NCBI GenBank assembly: GCA_003649665.1
Contig: QMSL01000069.1
Location: forward strand, 1 to 7,114
Origin: Thermoprotei archaeon
GTDB taxonomy: Archaea > Thermoproteota > Thermoprotei > QMSL01 > B3-G16
Length of the DNA: 7,114 nt
Direction of reading: 5' to 3'
Shown: one piece after another, positions 3,855 to 7,114 of the stretch
Position numbering within the stretch: position 1 is the first letter of the stretch
How the letters are laid out: every line of letters starts with the position of its first letter
The notes under the pieces: generated by a model
What the model saw: only the letters and a program-made list of their open reading frames with translations
Told to the model about the DNA's origin: nothing
Database searches by the model: none
Position numbers and translations under genes: made by a program

Positions 3855-5639
3855 CTATCTTGCCGTTATCTTCCTCTGCTTCTTGTATAAATCTATAACT
3901 TCTTTTACCGTAGTCGCTTCCTCTGGACTCTTATCAGGTCTGAATCTTATGAAACGTGGGAACCTTATTGCAAGACCTGCCCCTTCTTTTACTACATTCC
4001 ATGCACAGGTATGTATTGGTGACAAAGTTATCTCTGCACCCGTAATCTCCATTACAATCGCTGGTACAAACCATACATCAGCTTCCATCTTACTATCAAC
4101 ACGTGGGTGTTTATGATCTATGACGTATGGTTCAAACATCTTCGGTAATTGCGCTAATTGCTCATCAGTAAACCCAGAGCCTACCTTGCATACTGTCTTA
4201 AACGTATCGGTTTCAGGATCGTATGCTGCCATAAGGAGAGCTCCATATGTACCAGCCCTTCTTCCCTTGCCCCAGAAAGCGCCAACCGCAACTAGATCCA
4301 AAGTATCAGCTAGTTCTGCTTTATAGTCCCTCTTATATTTGATCCAGAGGAAACCTCTAGTTCCACTCTGATATATCGCATTAGGCATTAATGATTTGCA
4401 CATAACGCCCTCGCATCCATCAGCTATGGCCTGCTCAAAGAACTCCTCGAGCTCCTTTGGACTTCTTACCAGCTTCCATTGTGCTAATTTTATTCTATCT
4501 CCCTCTTCTAGTATTGATTCTAGTATCTTTCTACGTTCAGGATATGGCGTCAAAGTAAGATCCTTTCCATCAACGTATATAACGTCAAACATGAAAAGGC
4601 TGACGGGATATTCCTCCATAGCCCTCCTTATATCATACTTCCTCCGCCTATGCATGAGCTCTTGGAATGGTCTTAGCTCACCGGTATCTGGATCTATTGC
4701 TACGCATTCACCTTCTACTATTGCCTCATTCGCTTTAATATGCTTCCTTATGAGGTCGCAGGCATCAGGGAAGAAACTAGTTACGTTCTCAAGGCGTCTG
4801 CTGAAGAGTATAACTTCATTTCCCTTCTTATGAGCCTGTATTCGCATACCATCATATTTGTACTCAGCTATACAGACGCCGCCTAATTTCTGTAATATCT
4901 CCTCTGGCGACCTAAGTCTCTCAGCCAACATGGGCATTATGGGAACTCCTACTTTTATTCCTACCTTCTTCACTCCTTCCAATCCTTCACTCATTAGAAC
5001 CTTAGCTATATAACCTAAGTCAGGATATCTGTTATATGCTCTCTCTATGAGCTCCCTTGAACCCTTACCCTTACCGAAGGCTATAGCTAGGGCATCTAAA
5101 ATTGTCATATCAGCTATTCCTAGCCTTAAGCGACCAAGAATTGTCCTTATCAGATATTTAGCCTCCTTTGGCTTAGCGTCCCTTAGCAATGATGCTAGAA
5201 GTGTTACCTTTGTATCCTGAGCGCCTTCTCCTGTAGCCTTTGCTATCTTCATTAACGTACTATATACTCGCTCTACAGTAAGTTCCTTTTCTGCTTCAAC
5301 TTGTTCCATGAAGTCGAAGAGACTTACACCCTTCTTCCTAGTCTTGAGAAGTATTTCAGCAGCACTCCCAAGATCACCAACTTTTCTAACAGTTTCCTCA
5401 ACTTCCTTAAGACTACAACCAGCAGCTAGCGCTATTGCTCTCATAACGAGCTTCTCGCCCATGCCATACTCTAATCCCTCATAATCAGGCCTAAGTTTAC
5501 CTTGAGTTAAATATATGACCTTATCGATTATATCAGGTGGTACCTTCTTGAGTAATGAGACAAGGAAGGCGGTCATCTCAGTTCTACGCGTAGTCCTTTC
5601 AATTTTCTCATATGCCTCAACTAACTCAGAATATAACAT
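3855..5639 (-). CDS. lig: ATP-dependent DNA ligase (archaeal replicative type)
   Basis: This 594-residue protein is full length for archaeal Lig (about 600). It joins nicks, including Okazaki fragments, through a lysyl-AMP intermediate. The order is an N-terminal alpha-helical DNA-binding domain (about residues 1-230, with LGRLRLGIADMTILDALA near 168-185), an adenylation domain, and an OB-fold domain. Motif I is EYKYDGMR (259-266, catalytic K261). The acidic VEGECVAID follows at 308-316, then motif III LFMFDVIYVDG (348-358), motif IV CEGVMCKS (409-416) and motif V LWIKYKRDY (431-439). Motif VI lies in IRFPRFIRFRPDK (558-570). All key residues are present and the sequence ends in the usual tail IDLYKKQ. 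ATG is preceded by AGGTAAT about 6 bases upstream. The gene follows the 176-aa gene by 67 bases and precedes the CYTH gene by 19. PCNA-dependent activity at the replication fork is known for the family. Confidence 0.97.
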   Translation of the reverse strand: MLYSELVEAYEKIERTTRRTEMTAFLVSLLKKVPPDIIDKVIYLTQGKLRPDYEGLEYGMGEKLVMRAIALAAGCSLKEVEETVRKVGDLGSAAEILLKTRKKGVSLFDFMEQVEAEKELTVERVYSTLMKIAKATGEGAQDTKVTLLASLLRDAKPKEAKYLIRTILGRLRLGIADMTILDALAIAFGKGKGSRELIERAYNRYPDLGYIAKVLMSEGLEGVKKVGIKVGVPIMPMLAERLRSPEEILQKLGGVCIAEYKYDGMRIQAHKKGNEVILFSRRLENVTSFFPDACDLIRKHIKANEAIVEGECVAIDPDTGELRPFQELMHRRRKYDIRRAMEEYPVSLFMFDVIYVDGKDLTLTPYPERRKILESILEEGDRIKLAQWKLVRSPKELEEFFEQAIADGCEGVMCKSLMPNAIYQSGTRGFLWIKYKRDYKAELADTLDLVAVGAFWGKGRRAGTYGALLMAAYDPETDTFKTVCKVGSGFTDEQLAQLPKMFEPYVIDHKHPRVDSKMEADVWFVPAIVMEITGAEITLSPIHTCAWNVVKEGAGLAIRFPRFIRFRPDKSPEEATTVKEVIDLYKKQRKITAR

Positions 5640-5671
5640 ATTTGATTACCTAATGAAACCCCTCTGCGGAG

Positions 5672-5689
5672 CTAATTAACTATTTCGTT
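5672..5689 (-). promoter_or_regulatory. Possible internal promoter in front of DNA ligase
   Basis: The 67-base gap upstream of the ligase is the largest inside the gene series. On the minus strand it contains ACGAAATAGTTAATTAG, resembling a BRE plus TATA. The centre is about 40 bases upstream of the ATG, which would give a leader of about 15 bases carrying AGGTAAT. It would let ligase and the CYTH gene be transcribed apart from the upstream genes. Low-quality consensus match. Confidence 0.35.
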
Positions 5690-5706
5690 TCCGTTAAGTT
5701 ACGTTT

Positions 5707-6237
5707 CTACCTACTCTCCATCATCTTCTCAAACGTCCATCTGATCAAACTCCTTATCCTACGCAATCTTTCTTCATCCCTATAATTGTAGATTATTAAT
5801 TCAGATAGAAGACCATCTCTTGACTTGACCTCATATCTTAACGCCTCATCAGGAGTAAGCCTGCCCCTTCTAACTTCCTCAAGATCCTGTCTTGCATAAC
5901 CATCAAGAACCCTTTTTAGGAAGAAGGTACTAAATGGTGGTTTATCTACCTCTATCCTTATACCCTCCGCAGGTACAATCCTTATCCTATTTTTGGATAC
6001 ATAAAGCTTAGCTACTACCCTTTGAAGAACTCTACTGTAGAGCTCTTCTTGCTCCTCTATTTCTTCAGCTACCTCAATAGCTCTTCGAAAGCTCTTAGCC
6101 TTTAATTGCTCATCTATTAACCTAAGGCATTCTCTTAGGAACGCTATCTCTTCCTCTAATTGAGAGATCCTCCTCTCTATGAAGCTCTTTACCTCTGCTA
6201 GTCGTTTAACTTCGTCTTCATTAGAGGTATAGTCCAT
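5707..6237 (-). CDS. Conserved-looking archaeal protein of unknown function with N-terminal coiled coil
   Basis: I do not recognise this 176-residue protein. Residues about 5-80 are highly charged and helical with heptad character (for example VKSFIERRISQLEEEIAFLRECLRLIDEQLK), predicting a coiled coil or helical hairpin. A middle segment with beta character follows (KLYVSKNRIRIVPAEGIRIEVDKPPFSTFFLKRVLDG split over 78-114), then a helical part with RRGRLTPDEALRYEV and a C-terminal helix (RRIRSLIRWTFEKMMES). There is no signal peptide, membrane segment or catalytic motif, so it is probably a cytosolic dimer or oligomer. The ATG is preceded by TAGGGAT at a suitable distance. It follows the 116-aa gene by 12 bases and precedes the ligase by 67, so a link to DNA replication or repair is possible but rests only on context. 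Confidence 0.8.
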   Translation of the reverse strand: MDYTSNEDEVKRLAEVKSFIERRISQLEEEIAFLRECLRLIDEQLKAKSFRRAIEVAEEIEEQEELYSRVLQRVVAKLYVSKNRIRIVPAEGIRIEVDKPPFSTFFLKRVLDGYARQDLEEVRRGRLTPDEALRYEVKSRDGLLSELIIYNYRDEERLRRIRSLIRWTFEKMMESR

Positions 6238-6249
6238 ATTAATCCCTAC

Positions 6250-6600
6250 TTATGTTTTGCCTTCAAGCTTTTTTAATATGTCCTCTCCCATGTTTACAAT
6301 CTTCTTAACTTTCGAGAGGGGCTGTAGTATCACTACAGCTCTCCTTTTGAGCTCTACGTGTAGTGCTCTCTCGATTAGGGATATTACCTCCTTATAGTTA
6401 AGGTCCCTACGCTTCGTTAAGAGAACCACATCGGTATATGGGACGTCGAGAACCCTTAATCCACTTACCTCATGGCTTTTTAAACTCTTCATTATCCGTC
6501 GTCTCGAGGGTTTGGTATGTCCACTCATCCATTTTACAAAGGCGAAATAAAGATCCCATTCCTCATCTTGAGTCTTATTCCTCATTTTCGTCACATTCAA
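6250..6600 (-). CDS. Small basic protein of unknown function, between prs and the 176-aa gene
   Basis: I do not recognise this protein of up to 116 residues. It is basic and appears to be a small alpha/beta domain. It contains a basic patch HTKPSRRRIMKSLKSH (28-43), strand-like RVLDVPYTDVVLLTKR (49-64), a helix EVISLIERALHVELKRR (71-87), strand AVVILQPL (88-95), and a C-terminal helix ending KKLEGKT. The basic patch could contact nucleic acid, but no known motif is present. The start is ambiguous: TTG at 6600 (8 bases after the upstream stop), GTG at 6594, or ATG at 6585. A GTGA lies 8 bases before the TTG and another 5 bases before the ATG, so a 111-residue product is equally plausible. It lies 12 bases before the next gene, clearly in the same transcription unit. 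Confidence 0.75.
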   Translation of the reverse strand: MNVTKMRNKTQDEEWDLYFAFVKWMSGHTKPSRRRIMKSLKSHEVSGLRVLDVPYTDVVLLTKRRDLNYKEVISLIERALHVELKRRAVVILQPLSKVKKIVNMGEDILKKLEGKT

Positions 6601-6608
6601 TTATACAT

Positions 6609-7114
6609 TCACTTTAAGAGTTTTTCCCTTATGTTCCTTGCGATAATAGGAGCTACGCTAACGACGCTTACTGGACTGGGTATGGTATCTGTTCCTATTA
6701 GCGCTTCAGCACCAGCCATAAGAATCTTAGTTAACGCATCTTCAACTAATACTGGGTGTGTACATGCAGCAATTATTCGCTTAGCACCTTCTCTTTTTAT
6801 TACCTCAATTGCCCTGACCATAGTTCCTCCAGTACTCACTATGTCGTCAACTATAAGTACCTCCCTTCCTTTAACGTTTAGTTTCTTTGGCTTAATAACT
6901 ACCTCTCTATCGCTTATCCTCTGCTTCTCCAGATAATCGTACTCAGCTCCTATGGTCTCTGCCGCTATCTTAGCCCAGAATTTAGCCTCGACATCTGGGC
7001 CTATCACTACGGGATTATCTAAATTGAAATGTTCAACAGCGTACTTAGCTAGTTCAGGCATTGCAGTGAGGTAATATACGGGGATGTTAACTAATCTTGA
7101 GAACTCAGCCTCCT
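6609..7114 (-). CDS. prs: Ribose-phosphate pyrophosphokinase (PRPP synthetase), C-terminal part
   Basis: The frame is open from the right edge to the TGA at 6611-6609, so about 167 C-terminal residues of a roughly 285-residue archaeal enzyme are visible. The methionine at 7061 is internal (preceded by NIPVYYLTA), so the true start is outside the window. The enzyme transfers pyrophosphate from ATP to ribose-5-phosphate, giving PRPP for purine, pyrimidine, His and Trp synthesis. The diagnostic PRPP-binding loop VLIVDDIVSTGGTM is encoded at about 6819-6857. Upstream are the phosphate-site segment VVIGPDVEAKFWA and LEKQRISDREV, equivalent to the Lys/Arg flexible-loop region. Downstream is ACTHPVLVEDALTKI, then TDTIPSP and the helical end IARNIREKLLK. 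It is the first visible gene of the minus-strand series, followed after 8 bases by the 116-aa gene. Confidence 0.93.
   Translation of the reverse strand, partial: EAEFSRLVNIPVYYLTAMPELAKYAVEHFNLDNPVVIGPDVEAKFWAKIAAETIGAEYDYLEKQRISDREVVIKPKKLNVKGREVLIVDDIVSTGGTMVRAIEVIKREGAKRIIAACTHPVLVEDALTKILMAGAEALIGTDTIPSPVSVVSVAPIIARNIREKLLK

Noticed and set aside
3883..4833. Several plus-strand reading frames of 68-145 residues opposite the ligase
   Set aside because: They are antisense shadows of a long, fully conserved ligase gene, with low-complexity Ser/Ile-rich translations.
6517..6936. A 139-residue plus-strand reading frame across the prs/116-aa junction
   Set aside because: It is antisense to the PRPP loop region of prs; its Ser/Thr/Leu-rich translation shows no family features.

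Overview
The window looks like part of the chromosome of a thermophilic archaeon, most likely from the Thermoproteota/crenarchaeal side. The evidence is an ATP-dependent archaeal-type DNA ligase, a protein disulfide oxidoreductase of the double-thioredoxin type found in hyperthermophiles, a TldD/TldE-family gene, frequent TTG and GTG starts, an archaeal GGTGAT ribosome binding site, TATA-type promoters, and at least one canonical C/D box guide RNA. I cannot name the species. There are no mobile elements, CRISPR arrays, tRNAs or rRNAs.

Layout from left to right. The 3' part of a tldE/pmbA-like gene (+, cut by the left edge) converges, with 2 bases between stops, on a RibU-like ECF transporter substrate-binding membrane protein (-). 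The 255-base gap from 1149 to 1403 is not empty: it holds a canonical C/D box sRNA on the minus strand (boxes C, D', C' and D all perfect) with a well-placed TATA box, plus the promoters of the two flanking genes. Next, a protein disulfide oxidoreductase (+) converges, again with 2 bases between stops, on a thioredoxin-reductase-like flavoprotein (-). The 204-base gap from 3035 to 3238 holds a second probable C/D box sRNA (-), closed by a 5-bp terminal stem.

From about 3239 to the right edge all genes run on the minus strand in a tight series. In order of transcription these are the PRPP synthetase (5' part outside the window), an unrecognised 116-aa protein, an unrecognised 176-aa coiled-coil protein, DNA ligase, and a CYTH/CyaB-like triphosphate-tunnel protein. 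This is a probable operon for nucleotide supply and DNA joining, with a possible extra promoter in front of the ligase.

The most interesting points are the two guide RNAs that bracket the redox pair, and the redox pair itself. The oxidoreductase has lost the N-terminal CXXC and keeps only the C-terminal CPYC. The reductase keeps its CTIC redox site but lacks the classical NADPH-binding signature. The two changes together suggest a specialised, possibly non-NADPH thiol relay.
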